Below, one piece after another: positions 29,251 through 38,024 of a stretch of DNA of 64,000 bases. The position numbers and the translations under genes were made by a program. How positions within the stretch are numbered: the stretch's first letter is position 1; every line of letters begins with the position of its first letter. The notes beneath the pieces were generated by a model. The model made no database searches. It was not told the origin of the DNA and worked only from the letters and a program-made list of their open reading frames with translations. Origin of the DNA: an uncultured Phascolarctobacterium sp. (GTDB lineage Bacteria; Bacillota; Negativicutes; Acidaminococcales; Acidaminococcaceae); assembly GCA_949285135.1 (NCBI GenBank), contig CASDXO010000006.1:1-64000 (forward strand). Reading direction: 5' to 3'.

Positions 29251-29370
29251 AAATTCATGCGTTTAAATGCGTTTTAAGGCTTTTTTTACAAGTTTTAGTG
29301 TAATTGTATGGATAAAAAACAAAAAACGCTTACAGGCGAAATATGAAGTAATTAAAGCAAGATAAATAAA

Positions 29371-29404
29371 AAAGACAGTCATGGATATTTCCATGACTGT
29401 CTTT
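29371..29404. terminator. Bidirectional terminator
   Basis: Fourteen-base arms (29371-29384 and 29391-29404) with A and T runs on both sides, between the convergent DUF4446 gene and the membrane-protein gene. Confidence 0.88.
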
Positions 29405-29413
29405 TGACTTTGT

Positions 29414-29827
29414 CTATAATGTCTGAAACAGGTTGAGAAGAATAAAAAGTGTCTGACCGCTCATAAGGTATTTGAACCAAATCTGCGGATAGGTAAAACC
29501 AAGCTTATCTATAACATAGGTACCGCTGATATGAGCATGCATAGCATATGATTCCATGGCTGAGATAATAAGCAGCAGGCAGCCTGGCTGCCAGGTGGCG
29601 TCATCAAGCATCAGCATGATGCAGAAAAGCAGGAAAAGGATGTCTGCCAGAAAATACAAGGCCAGGAACATGGAGCCTTTGTCGATGATGACTACTTGTC
29701 GAATTTTAGGGTTACGGCGTCTGGCCTGCAGCATGAGAGAAAAATTATGAATGAAATAGGCCAGTTCTCTGGTATTAATAAAAGAATACATCTTGATGCA
29801 GATAAAAAATAATGCTAAAAAATTCAT
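29414..29827 (-). CDS. Small membrane protein of unknown function
   Basis: A 137-residue protein with about three to four hydrophobic segments (ALYFLADILFLLFCIMLML is the clearest) and a basic loop (LQARRRNPKIRQ) that probably faces the cytoplasm. I recognise no family. GAGGTATAGTGT precedes the ATG. It stands alone, convergent with the parB operon and divergent from the amino-acid transporter. Confidence 0.6.
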   Translation of the reverse strand: MNFLALFFICIKMYSFINTRELAYFIHNFSLMLQARRRNPKIRQVVIIDKGSMFLALYFLADILFLLFCIMLMLDDATWQPGCLLLIISAMESYAMHAHISGTYVIDKLGFTYPQIWFKYLMSGQTLFILLNLFQTL

Positions 29828-30136
29828 ACACTATACCTCGATTTAAAAATACGTTTTCATTATACAATAAAATGAAAGTTGCTGCCAGTATACATATCTG
29901 GATAAAAGTACGTTTATAAAATACAAAACGAAAGATACAAAATACAAAAAATATAAAAACATAAAAAATGTAGCAGTTTTACGATGAATGTAAAAGAAAA
30001 AATAAAAAAATCAGGACTAATGTTGACAAAAGTATTAACTTATAGGTATAATGAGACCCATAAGTTATTAAAGTGGCAGAAAATATGAAATCCACTTGAT
30101 AATCAACGTGATTAAAAAGAAAAGGGGAAAGAAAAG
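29828..30136. other. AT-rich intergenic region ahead of the amino-acid transporter
   Basis: This 309-base stretch holds the strong transporter promoter (30023-30052) and an approximately 80-base leader with a short AAGTGG/CCACTT stem. No gene or recognised riboswitch is seen. The rest is A-rich with no evident repeat. Confidence 0.5.
30023..30052 (+). promoter_or_regulatory. Promoter of the branched-chain amino acid transport operon
   Basis: Perfect -35 TTGACA (30023-30028) and perfect -10 TATAAT (30047-30052) with an 18-base spacer, about 85 bases before the first binding-protein gene. Expected to be strong. Confidence 0.85.
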
Positions 30137-31312
30137 ATGAAAAGTTGGAAAAAACTGGCCGGCGCCGCTTTGGCTGCCATGGTCTTTGCCTCCGTTGTAA
30201 GCGGCTGCGGCGGTGACAAAAAAGAAGCTGCTTCCGGAGATACCATTAAAGTTGGCGCTTCCTTTGAACTGACAGGTAATGTTGCCAATTATGGTAAATC
30301 TATTTTGTCCGGTTTTAAAATGGCTGTTGATGAAATCAATGCCAAAGGCGGTGTAAACGGTAAAAAAATCAGCGTTGTTGAAAGCGATAACAAATCTGAG
30401 CCGTCCGAAGCCGGAAATGCAGTAACCAAACTGGTAACCCAGGATAAGGTTGTCGCAGTTGTCGGACCGGCAACCAGCGGCTGTGTAGCTGCTTCTGCAC
30501 CTATTACTGCAGGCAATAAGATTCCGCACATTGCACCGAGTGCTACTGCACCCGGCATTACCGTAGACAACGATGGTAAAGTAAAACCTTTTATGTTCCG
30601 TGCCTGCTTCATTGACCCGTTCCAGGGCCAGGTAATGGCAGAATTCGCTGACAAGACTCTGAAAGTAAAGAACGTTGCAATTCTGTTCGATTCTTCCAGC
30701 GATTATTCCAAAGGTCTGGCTGACGTATTCCAAAAAACTCTGGAAGGCAAAGGCGGCAAAATCGTTGCCAAAGAAGCATTCCTTTCCAAGGATCTGGACT
30801 TCAAAGCTGCTCTGACTAAGATTAAAGCAAGCAATCCTGATGCAATCTATGTTCCCGGTTACTATGAAGAAGTTTCCAAGATTATCAAACAAGCACGTGA
30901 AATCGGTCTGACTGTACCGATGATGGGCAGTGATGGCTGGGAAAGCCCGAAACTTGCTGAAATTGCAGGTAAGGAAGCTCTGGAAAACTGCTACTATGTA
31001 AGCGCATTCTCCGCACAGGATAAAGATCCTTCCGTACAGAACTTTATCAAGGCTTATAAAGAAAAATATCAGAAAGATCCTGATATCTTTGCTATGCAGG
31101 GCTACAATGCCGGCCTTATCCTTGCTGATGCCATGAAACGCGCAGGCACCACCGATGGTACTGCACTGGCAAAAGCTATTGCTGAAACCAAGGATCTCCC
31201 GGTTGCCAGCGGCAAGATTACCTTTGATGAAAACCATAATCCGATTATGGGCGCTCTGATCCTTTCTCTGGAAAATGGCGTACCTACTTTCAAGGAAAAG
31301 ATCACTCTGTAA
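30137..31312 (+). CDS. Branched-chain amino acid ABC transporter, binding lipoprotein 1
   Basis: A 391-residue LivJ-type type I periplasmic binding protein. The signal peptide ends in a lipobox (VVSGC), so it is lipid-anchored. Mature family features include IKVGASFELTGNVANYGKS, INAKGGVNGKK and AVVGPATSGCVAASAPI. It delivers leucine, isoleucine, valine or related ligands to LivHMGF. A terminator follows, which should make it more abundant than the permease. Confidence 0.92.
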   Translation: MKSWKKLAGAALAAMVFASVVSGCGGDKKEAASGDTIKVGASFELTGNVANYGKSILSGFKMAVDEINAKGGVNGKKISVVESDNKSEPSEAGNAVTKLVTQDKVVAVVGPATSGCVAASAPITAGNKIPHIAPSATAPGITVDNDGKVKPFMFRACFIDPFQGQVMAEFADKTLKVKNVAILFDSSSDYSKGLADVFQKTLEGKGGKIVAKEAFLSKDLDFKAALTKIKASNPDAIYVPGYYEEVSKIIKQAREIGLTVPMMGSDGWESPKLAEIAGKEALENCYYVSAFSAQDKDPSVQNFIKAYKEKYQKDPDIFAMQGYNAGLILADAMKRAGTTDGTALAKAIAETKDLPVASGKITFDENHNPIMGALILSLENGVPTFKEKITL

Positions 31313-31367
31313 TATTCTTTGGTAAGAAAGCAGTTTCTGATTTATTTGATAAAGTTTATAGTTTTTA

Positions 31368-31397
31368 AAAAAGGCATGTTTCATTCATGCCTTTTTT
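31368..31397 (+). terminator. Terminator between the two binding-protein genes
   Basis: Arms AAAAAGGCATG (31368-31378) and CATGCCTTTTT (31386-31396) plus T run. It lies inside the transport operon and probably lets some transcripts through. Confidence 0.8.
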
Positions 31398-31425
31398 AAT
31401 AAATTTTTTTGAGGGGGAATAAATC

Positions 31426-32604
31426 ATGAAAAGAGGGACCAAATTACTATCACTATTGACGGCAGGTATGTTGTTTGTAGCATTAAGTACAGGCTGCGGC
31501 GGCTCTGATGCAGGCAATTCCGATAAGACTGTCAAAGTCGGCGGACTGCTGGAAATGACCGGCGGCAGTGCAAGCTTCGGCATTTCTTCCAAAAACGGTA
31601 TTGATCTGGCATTTAAGGAAATCAATGCCAAAGGCGGCGTGCTGGGAGGCAAGAAGCTGGAACTGGTAGTTGCAGATACTAAATCTGAAGCTTCTGAGGC
31701 AACTAACGGCATGCAGAAACTTATTTCTCAGGATAAGGTTGCAGCTGTTATCGGGCCTAATCAGTCTTCTGCTGTAATTGCAGCTTCTGCAATTAATAAC
31801 GGGGCTAAAGTACTGGGTATTACGCCTATGGGAACTAATCCCGATATTACTGTAAATCCTGCAGACGGTAAAACAAGAGCCTATAATTTCAGGGCCTGCT
31901 TCATTGACCCGTTCCAGGGTACCGTAATGGCAACATTTGCTTATGGTGATCTGGGCGTAAGAAAAGCTGCTGTCCTGATTGATAATACCAGTGATTATTC
32001 TAAAGGTCTGGCTAAATTTTTTACAGAGAACTTTGAAAAGAAAGGCGGAAGCGTAGTTATCGAAGAAGCCTTTTTACAGAAAGATACAGATTTTAAATCC
32101 ACTCTGACTAAGATTAAAGTGGCAAATCCTGATTTTATCTATATTCCCGGTTATTATCAGGAAGTTGGCCTGATTATCAAACAGGCGCGTGAACTGGGAA
32201 TTAATGTTCCCATCGCTGGTGGTGACGGCTGGGACAGCACCAAGCTTCCGGAAATTGCCGGTAAGGCTTCGCTGAACAATACTTATTTCTCCAGCCTGTA
32301 TTCCTCTGATGAAGCTTCAGACATCAATAAGAAGTTTGTTGAAGAATATCAGAAGGCATACAACAGCAAACCGGACGTTTTTGCCGCTCTGGCTTATGAC
32401 TCTGCCTTGCTGGTAGCTAAAGCCATAGAAGATGCCAAATCTGCTGAGCCGGCTAAAATTGCCGAAGCTATGAACAAGATTTCCGGCTTCAAGGGTGTAT
32501 CCGGCGATGTTGTTTTCGATGAACAGCATAATCCCATTAAGAGCGCCGTTATTATTGAATACGTAGACGGTGTACAGACTTTTAAGACAAAAGTAAACCC
32601 TTAA
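31426..32604 (+). CDS. Branched-chain amino acid ABC transporter, binding lipoprotein 2
   Basis: A 392-residue paralogue of the preceding protein with the same fold and a lipobox (LSTGC). Family blocks: VKVGGLLEMTGGSASFGISS, INAKGGVLGGKK, AAVIGPNQSSAVIAASAI. It diverges from copy 1 in the ligand-facing region, so the pair may widen substrate range. The ribosome site is GAGGGGG. Confidence 0.92.
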   Translation: MKRGTKLLSLLTAGMLFVALSTGCGGSDAGNSDKTVKVGGLLEMTGGSASFGISSKNGIDLAFKEINAKGGVLGGKKLELVVADTKSEASEATNGMQKLISQDKVAAVIGPNQSSAVIAASAINNGAKVLGITPMGTNPDITVNPADGKTRAYNFRACFIDPFQGTVMATFAYGDLGVRKAAVLIDNTSDYSKGLAKFFTENFEKKGGSVVIEEAFLQKDTDFKSTLTKIKVANPDFIYIPGYYQEVGLIIKQARELGINVPIAGGDGWDSTKLPEIAGKASLNNTYFSSLYSSDEASDINKKFVEEYQKAYNSKPDVFAALAYDSALLVAKAIEDAKSAEPAKIAEAMNKISGFKGVSGDVVFDEQHNPIKSAVIIEYVDGVQTFKTKVNP

Positions 32605-32622
32605 ATAATATTCGGTAAAATT

Positions 32623-32656
32623 AAAAGGCTGTTGTTGTAACCATCAACAGCCTTTT
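32623..32656 (+). terminator. Terminator between binding protein 2 and livH
   Basis: Arms AAAAGGCTGTTG (32623-32634) and CAACAGCCTTTT (32645-32656). It is the second intra-operon terminator and likely tunes permease levels below those of the binding proteins. Confidence 0.8.
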
Positions 32657-32685
32657 ATATTCAATCAATTTTCTGGAGGATTTCT

Positions 32686-33576
32686 ATGGATACCTTACTT
32701 CATCAGTTTTTTCAGCAGCTGATAAACGGTATATCATTAGGTAGTATTTATGCGTTGATTGCGCTGGGATATACTATGATTTACGGTATTATCAAGCTGA
32801 TCAATTTTGCTCACGGCGATATCTATATGCTGGGAGCGTATTTTGGCTTTTTTGCCACAACGCAGCTGGGGCTGTCTTTTATTCCTGCCATCATCCTTTC
32901 CATGGCCTGCGCGGCGCTGGTGGGCATTGTGATCGAGCGTATTGCTTATAAGCCCATGCGTAATGCTCCGCGTATTGCCATCCTGATTACTGCTATCGGC
33001 GTTTCCTTCTTTCTGGAATATGGTATGATCCTGCTGGTATCTCCGCAGCCGCGTACTTTCCCGGCAGTATTTACACCTACTGTCTATAATTTCGGACCTT
33101 TGGTTGCCAACAGTCAGCAGATTGTTATCCTGGTGAGTGCCATTATCCTTATGGCAGTACTGACTTATATTGTTAATAAGACCAAAGCAGGCAAAGCTAT
33201 GCGTGCAGTTTCCTTTGATGCTGATGCTGCAAGACTCATGGGCATTAATATTGATAAAGTAATCTCCATGACCTTTGCTCTGGGCAGCGCATTGGCTGCT
33301 GCCGGCGGTGTGCTGGTAGGTGTTTACTACAATTCCATTGACCCGCTGATGGGCATGATGCCTGGTCTGAAGGCCTTTGTTGCCGCAGTACTCGGCGGTA
33401 TCGGTATCATTCCCGGTGCTATGATAGGCGGCATTATCCTGGGCGTGGTAGAGGCTATGGTCAGCGGCTTTGTGTCCTCGACTTTCCGTGATGCTGCTGC
33501 TTTCGGCATCCTGATTTTGATTCTGCTCTATAAACCGGCCGGTTTACTGGGTAAAAATGTACGTGAGAAAGTGTAG
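32686..33576 (+). CDS. livH: Branched-chain amino acid ABC transporter permease LivH
   Basis: A 296-residue inner-membrane permease with about eight hydrophobic segments. Characteristic stretches are NGISLGSIYALIALGYTMIYG, INFAHGDIYMLGAY and FKAFVAAVLGGIGIIPGAM-like GLKAFVAAVLGGIG. It pairs with LivM. TGGAGG precedes the ATG. Confidence 0.95.
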   Translation: MDTLLHQFFQQLINGISLGSIYALIALGYTMIYGIIKLINFAHGDIYMLGAYFGFFATTQLGLSFIPAIILSMACAALVGIVIERIAYKPMRNAPRIAILITAIGVSFFLEYGMILLVSPQPRTFPAVFTPTVYNFGPLVANSQQIVILVSAIILMAVLTYIVNKTKAGKAMRAVSFDADAARLMGINIDKVISMTFALGSALAAAGGVLVGVYYNSIDPLMGMMPGLKAFVAAVLGGIGIIPGAMIGGIILGVVEAMVSGFVSSTFRDAAAFGILILILLYKPAGLLGKNVREKV

Positions 33577-33585
33577 GTGAGCGGT

Positions 33586-34545
33586 ATGAATCCGATAAGA
33601 AAATTCGATTTGACCGCCATCGCCGGCTGTGCTTTGCTGTTTGCGGTTCTGCAGGGCCTGATGTTCGGCGGTTTGATTGGCCCCTTCTGGGAACTGAATA
33701 TTATTTTGATTTGCATCAATATTATTCTGTCTGTCAGCCTTAATCTGATTAACGGCTATACCGGACAGTTCTCCATTGGTCATGCTGGTTTTATGGCCGT
33801 AGGCGCTTATACCAGTGCAATTATTACAGTTAAACTTGGTCTGCCTTATGAGCTGGCTTTAATTGTAGGTACAATTTCTGCCGGTATTTTGGGCTTTATG
33901 ATTGGTTTGCCGACGCTGCGCCTTAACGGTGACTATCTGGCAATCGCTACCCTTGGTTTAGGTGAAATTATCCGTATCTGCATTCTCAACATAGATTATG
34001 TAGGCGGTGCTTCCGGTTTGATGGGTATTCCCCGTCTGACTACCTTTACCTATGTTTTCTGGATTATGATTTTTGTTATCTTCTTTATTAAGAATTTCAA
34101 GAATTCTGCCCCCGGCCGCTGCTGTCTGGCTATCCGCGAAAACGAGATTGCAGCAGATACCATGGGTATTAACACTACCAAATACAAAGTAATGGCTTTT
34201 ACTTTGGGTGCATCCTTTGCCGGTACTGCCGGCGCGCTGTTTAGCCACTATTTCTTCCTGGCACATCCGGCTTCCTTTACTTTTATGCGTTCTTTCGATA
34301 TTCTGACCATGGTCGTTTTGGGTGGTCTGGGCTCCATGACCGGTGCTATTACCGGCGCCGTGCTGCTGACCTTTATTTCCGCCTATCTGTCAGATTATCC
34401 TGAATGGCGTATGATTATTTATTCTATTACTCTTATCGTCTTAATGCTGCGCCGTCCGCAGGGTCTCTTCGGCAGCGTGGAATTAAGCCGTGAAATGTTC
34501 AGATTTGGAGGTAAGAAAGATGGCAGAGCTGCTGAAGGTAAATAA
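33586..34545 (+). CDS. livM: Branched-chain amino acid ABC transporter permease LivM
   Basis: A 319-residue permease partner of LivH with the typical NGYTGQFSIGHAGFMAVGAY and LGGLGSMTGAITGAVLL loops. I chose ATG 33586, six bases after AGGTG, over a GTG at 33577. Its end overlaps livG by 26 bases. Confidence 0.93.
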   Translation: MNPIRKFDLTAIAGCALLFAVLQGLMFGGLIGPFWELNIILICINIILSVSLNLINGYTGQFSIGHAGFMAVGAYTSAIITVKLGLPYELALIVGTISAGILGFMIGLPTLRLNGDYLAIATLGLGEIIRICILNIDYVGGASGLMGIPRLTTFTYVFWIMIFVIFFIKNFKNSAPGRCCLAIRENEIAADTMGINTTKYKVMAFTLGASFAGTAGALFSHYFFLAHPASFTFMRSFDILTMVVLGGLGSMTGAITGAVLLTFISAYLSDYPEWRMIIYSITLIVLMLRRPQGLFGSVELSREMFRFGGKKDGRAAEGK

Positions 34546-35293
34546 TATTTCCATGGTTTTCGGCGGTCTGCGTGCCGTTTCCAATCTGACCATGCATATT
34601 GATGAGGGCGAGCTTATTGGCCTTATCGGCCCTAACGGCGCCGGTAAAACTACCGTTTTCAATATGATTACCGGTGTTTATACACCTACTGAGGGCGATA
34701 TTTATTTTGACGGTAAAAAAAGCAGCGGCAAGAAATCCTATCAGGTAACTCAGATGGGTATGGCGCGTACTTTCCAGAATATTCGCCTGTTTTCCGAACT
34801 CAGCGTTATTGATAACGTAAAAATTGCCTATAATATGCACGTTTCCTATGGTCTGGCAGATGCTGTGCTGCGTACCGGTAAATATCTGCAGGAAGAAGCT
34901 GCCATTACACAGAAAGCGCTGGATTTATTAAAGATTTTCCATCTGGAACATAAAGCTTACGAAACGGCGAAAAATTTGCCTTATGGTGAACAGCGCCGTC
35001 TGGAAATTGCCCGTGCACTGGCTACGGAACCAAAGCTTTTGCTTCTGGACGAACCTGCGGCAGGTATGAATCCGCAGGAAACAAAGGAACTGATGGAAAT
35101 GATTCGCTGGATTCGTAATGAATTTAAGCTGTCCATCCTGCTTATCGAGCATGATATGGGTCTGGTTATGGGCGTCTGTGAACGTATCTACGTATTGGAA
35201 TACGGTTGTCAGATAGCCGAAGGTACTCCTGATGAAATCAAGAATAACAGCCGCGTAATCGAGGCATATTTAGGCGAGGAGGTTATCAACTGA
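34520..35293 (+). CDS. livG: Branched-chain amino acid ABC transporter ATPase LivG
   Basis: A 257-residue ABC ATPase: Walker A GPNGAGKTTVFNMI, a signature loop of the LivG type (LPYGEQRRLEIARAL), Walker B LLLLDEPAAGMNP. ATG 34520 follows GGAGGTAAGAAAG and lies inside the end of livM. Confidence 0.95.
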   Translation: MAELLKVNNISMVFGGLRAVSNLTMHIDEGELIGLIGPNGAGKTTVFNMITGVYTPTEGDIYFDGKKSSGKKSYQVTQMGMARTFQNIRLFSELSVIDNVKIAYNMHVSYGLADAVLRTGKYLQEEAAITQKALDLLKIFHLEHKAYETAKNLPYGEQRRLEIARALATEPKLLLLDEPAAGMNPQETKELMEMIRWIRNEFKLSILLIEHDMGLVMGVCERIYVLEYGCQIAEGTPDEIKNNSRVIEAYLGEEVIN

Positions 35294-35997
35294 TGTTAAG
35301 AGTTGAAGATATCAATGTCTATTACGGCGCTATCCACGCCATCAAAGGCATCAGTCTGAATGTGCCTGACGGTGAGATAGTGGCTTTGATAGGTTCTAAC
35401 GGTGCAGGCAAGTCTACTACGCTGCGTACTATTTCCGGACTGATGAAACCTAAAACCGGACGTATTATTTACGAAGATAAAGATATTTCAGGGATGCCGG
35501 CACACAAAATTGTTGGTATGGGTTTGTGCCAGGTTCCGGAAGGACGCCATGTATTTGCTAATATGACGGTTATGGAAAATCTGGAGCTGGGTGCGTATCT
35601 GCGTAAAGATAAAGACGGTATTGCCAAAGATCTGGAAGATGTATTTGAAAAATTTCCGCGTCTGCTGGAACGTAAAAATCAGCTTTCCGGTACCTTGTCC
35701 GGCGGCGAACAGCAGATGCTGGCAATGGGACGTGCGCTGATGAGTCGTCCAAAACTTTTGTTGCTGGATGAACCTTCCATGGGTCTGGCACCGTTGCTTG
35801 TTAAGGAAATTTTTAATATAATAAAAGAAATTAATGCCAGCGGCACTACTGTACTGCTGGTAGAGCAGAATGCCAACATGGCTTTGTCCATCGCTGATAA
35901 GGCCTACGTTCTTGAGACCGGGCGTATCACCCTGAGCGGTACGGCACAGGAGCTGGCAAGCAGCGAGGCTGTACGCAAGGCATATCTCGGCGGCTGA
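35293..35997 (+). CDS. livF: Branched-chain amino acid ABC transporter ATPase LivF
   Basis: A 234-residue ABC ATPase, the second nucleotide-binding subunit: Walker A GSNGAGKSTTLRTI, signature LSGGEQQMLAMGRAL, Walker B LLLLDEPSMGLAP. The ATG shares a base with the livG stop. Confidence 0.95.
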   Translation: MLRVEDINVYYGAIHAIKGISLNVPDGEIVALIGSNGAGKSTTLRTISGLMKPKTGRIIYEDKDISGMPAHKIVGMGLCQVPEGRHVFANMTVMENLELGAYLRKDKDGIAKDLEDVFEKFPRLLERKNQLSGTLSGGEQQMLAMGRALMSRPKLLLLDEPSMGLAPLLVKEIFNIIKEINASGTTVLLVEQNANMALSIADKAYVLETGRITLSGTAQELASSEAVRKAYLGG

Positions 35998-36013
35998 TAA
36001 GGAGAGTGAAATA

Positions 36014-36676
36014 ATGTTAGTAAAAGAATTTATGACTCCCGTTGTCATTACGGTAAGTGAAGACCAGTCCATGCTGGAAGCGCGTGAACTGATGCGCAGC
36101 AAGGGCTTTGTCAGCATTCCGGTTGTGGACGATATTAAACGTGTGCGTGGTATTATCACCATTGATGATATCGGTCGTGCTTCACCCAGTGATGCCAGCA
36201 CTTTATCCCGTTATGAAGCAAACTACCTGCTGGGCCGTCTGAAAGTAAGCGACATTATGAGCAGGACGGTTATTACTGTTAATGCCGATGATACCATCGA
36301 ATATGTTGCTTATAAGCTGTATAAGCATAAAGTTAACGCTTTGCCTGTAGTTGATGAAAATAATAAACTGTGCGGTATAATCTCCCAGAATGATTTATTC
36401 CGTGCTTTCGTAGAAATTATGAGCATGGATCGCAGCTGTACCCGCATTACCTTTGATGCCAGCGATAAAGTAGGCGTAGTTGCTGAAGTCAGCAATATGT
36501 TCAAAGAAAATAATGTCAACATCATTTCCATTGTCAGCAAACAGAATCAGGATGGCAGTGCAGAAATTACTATCCGTGCCGACCTGACAGAACATGGTAT
36601 GGGCATTATTGAACAAATTCGTGAGGCAGGCTATACCGTAACTGATATTATGACCTTTGAAGGTATTGACGACTGA
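36014..36676 (+). CDS. CBS-CBS-ACT domain protein
   Basis: A 220-residue soluble protein with two N-terminal CBS domains (MTPVVITVSEDQSMLEARELM and MSRTVITVNADDTIEYVAYKL, each preceding IPVVDD/LPVVDE) and a C-terminal ACT domain (DKVGVVAEVSNMFKENNVNI). CBS pairs bind adenine nucleotides and ACT domains bind amino acids. It is AcuB-like. It follows livF by 16 bases in the same transcript, so a role in sensing amino acid supply for the transporter is plausible but unproven. Confidence 0.8.
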   Translation: MLVKEFMTPVVITVSEDQSMLEARELMRSKGFVSIPVVDDIKRVRGIITIDDIGRASPSDASTLSRYEANYLLGRLKVSDIMSRTVITVNADDTIEYVAYKLYKHKVNALPVVDENNKLCGIISQNDLFRAFVEIMSMDRSCTRITFDASDKVGVVAEVSNMFKENNVNIISIVSKQNQDGSAEITIRADLTEHGMGIIEQIREAGYTVTDIMTFEGIDD

Positions 36677-36873
36677 TGCTCAAAGGAACAGTCTTCCATG
36701 TAGGTGATGTGGTGAGCATGAAAAAAGCACATCCCTGCGGCAGCAATGAATGGGAGATTACACGTACGGGTATAGATTTTGGTATCAAATGCTGCGGCTG
36801 CGGACATTTTGTTATGATTTCCCGCAGTAAGTTTGAAAAAGCTGTTAAGACAATCGTAAAGAGTGCGCAGTAG
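36676..36873 (+). CDS. DUF951 protein
   Basis: A 65-residue protein with a CxxC pair (IKCCGCGHFVMISRSKFEKAV) and an SH3-like start (VGDVVSMKKAHPCGSNEWEI). The family commonly neighbours ychF in Firmicutes, as here. It may bind nucleic acid or zinc; function unknown. It shares one base with the CBS-ACT stop. Confidence 0.85.
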   Translation: MLKGTVFHVGDVVSMKKAHPCGSNEWEITRTGIDFGIKCCGCGHFVMISRSKFEKAVKTIVKSAQ

Positions 36874-36878
36874 CGCAG

Positions 36879-36914
36879 AAATACACCTCTGAAAATGCTT
36901 TCAGAGGTGTATTT
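36879..36914 (+). terminator. Terminator of the amino-acid transport operon
   Basis: Sixteen-base arms (36879-36894 and 36899-36914) with loop ATGC. It ends the livJ-DUF951 unit. Confidence 0.85.
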
Positions 36915-36917
36915 TGC

Positions 36918-36948
36918 TTTACAGCGACCTGAGTCCGTATGGTATAAT
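36918..36948 (+). promoter_or_regulatory. Likely promoter of the exported-protein gene
   Basis: Perfect -10 TATAAT (36943-36948) with a weaker -35 TTTACA (36918-36923) and a 19-base spacer, about 30 bases ahead of the gene at 36978. Confidence 0.5.
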
Positions 36949-36977
36949 AAAAATATCTTGAAAATGAGGTGATACTG

Positions 36978-37679
36978 ATGAAGAAATCTTTTCTGGTATT
37001 TATTGTGGCCTGCCTGCTGACAATGCTCTGCAGTGCTGCAGCACTGGCTTATAATCCCGGTCAGCGTACCTTTAAACTGCTGGGCAATACTTTAAACAGC
37101 GACAAGCATCCTGTACATCTGTTGGTAAAACAGCAGATTGATATGGCCGATGTACTGACTGCGGAAGCTTATAATAATTTGCCGACGGCTCAGCGAGTAC
37201 GTAATATTCGTACCGAGTACAATGAAATGAACGGTATTTATGCCGAACATGTTACCATTACCGATGGTGACGGTAAGGTAATCAGTGACAGCAATACTTT
37301 TGTTAAGGGCGGGTACTGGTATACTGTTGATTATGCCAATAAAACATATGACAGACTGCCGGAATTGCCGGGTATGAGCAAACCTTTTGCAGAAACACTG
37401 GTCAGCTGGTTTGCTGTAAGACCTGAAGGCGGGTACGACCAGGTCAGTGGCTTTGACTATGACAAGGTTGTCAAGGGCAGTAATGAACTGTATTTTTATT
37501 TTGATAAAGATACGGAAAATTGGAGAGGTTATGAAGTAAGTTATCTGCCGCGTTTTGATGTAGTAGAATGCAGCGATGTAGTAGATGCACAAACGGCTTT
37601 TGCATTGCCGCCTGCAGATTTTAAACAGGTACCGAACCAGGCGATGCGTAATTTTGCCAACAGACTGATGCAGCATTAA
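36978..37679 (+). CDS. Exported protein of unknown function
   Basis: This 233-residue protein starts with a signal peptide (MKKSFLVFIVACLLTMLC, cleaved near ALA) and has a beta-rich mature part. It contains repeated Tyr/Asp-rich turns (VKGGYWYTVDYANKTYDRL) that suggest an outer-membrane lipoprotein-carrier-like or binding fold, but I cannot assign a family. ATG 36978 follows AGGTGATACTG. It has its own promoter and terminator. Confidence 0.6.
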   Translation: MKKSFLVFIVACLLTMLCSAAALAYNPGQRTFKLLGNTLNSDKHPVHLLVKQQIDMADVLTAEAYNNLPTAQRVRNIRTEYNEMNGIYAEHVTITDGDGKVISDSNTFVKGGYWYTVDYANKTYDRLPELPGMSKPFAETLVSWFAVRPEGGYDQVSGFDYDKVVKGSNELYFYFDKDTENWRGYEVSYLPRFDVVECSDVVDAQTAFALPPADFKQVPNQAMRNFANRLMQH

Positions 37680-37681
37680 TA

Positions 37682-37707
37682 AAAAGACTGCCGTAAGGCA
37701 GTCTTTT
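37682..37707 (+). terminator. Terminator of the exported-protein gene
   Basis: Arms AAAAGACTGCC (37682-37692) and GGCAGTCTTTT (37697-37707) with loop GTAA, followed by more T. Confidence 0.88.
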
Positions 37708-37749
37708 TTACAGTTAAGGCGTTAAGGTCAGCAGCTACAAGAGAAATTA

Positions 37750-37908
37750 ATGCAGGGAAGAAAGCTTTTACCATGCCATTTGGCTGCGTTGTTTACCATA
37801 ATTTTATGGGGTACTGCCTTTATTTCTGCCAGGGTACTGCTGCAGAACTTGACGCTTATTTTTTACGGCCGCTGTCTGCTGTGGCATTTTATTACTCTGT
37901 CAGGATAA
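37750..37908 (+). pseudogene. Remnant of an EamA/DMT-family transporter
   Basis: A 52-codon open frame translates to a protein starting MQGRKLLPCHLAALFTII, followed by LWGTAFISARVLLQN. This matches the first helix of EamA/DMT drug/metabolite transporters, which are about 290 residues long. It then reads into a stop and no downstream frame continues the family. No good ribosome site precedes it. I read it as a decayed 5' fragment left after deletion. Confidence 0.65.
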
Positions 37909-37933
37909 TTTCCCGGGTAATAAAGTAAGATAA

Positions 37934-37962
37934 TTGCATAAAAACTGCAGTTATTGTACAAT
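37934..37962 (+). promoter_or_regulatory. Likely ychF promoter
   Basis: -35 TTGCAT (37934-37939), 17-base spacer, -10 TACAAT (37957-37962), about 60 bases before the ychF start. Confidence 0.55.
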
Positions 37963-38024
37963 ACTATAAGATATAAATATCTTTGCACATTGTTTGTAAA
38001 TGGCATATATAAGGAGCGATAAGA

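Noticed and set aside
29200-30136. Riboswitch ahead of the amino-acid transporter
   Set aside because: The leader is only about 80 bases with one 6-base stem and no terminator; no known aptamer features were seen.
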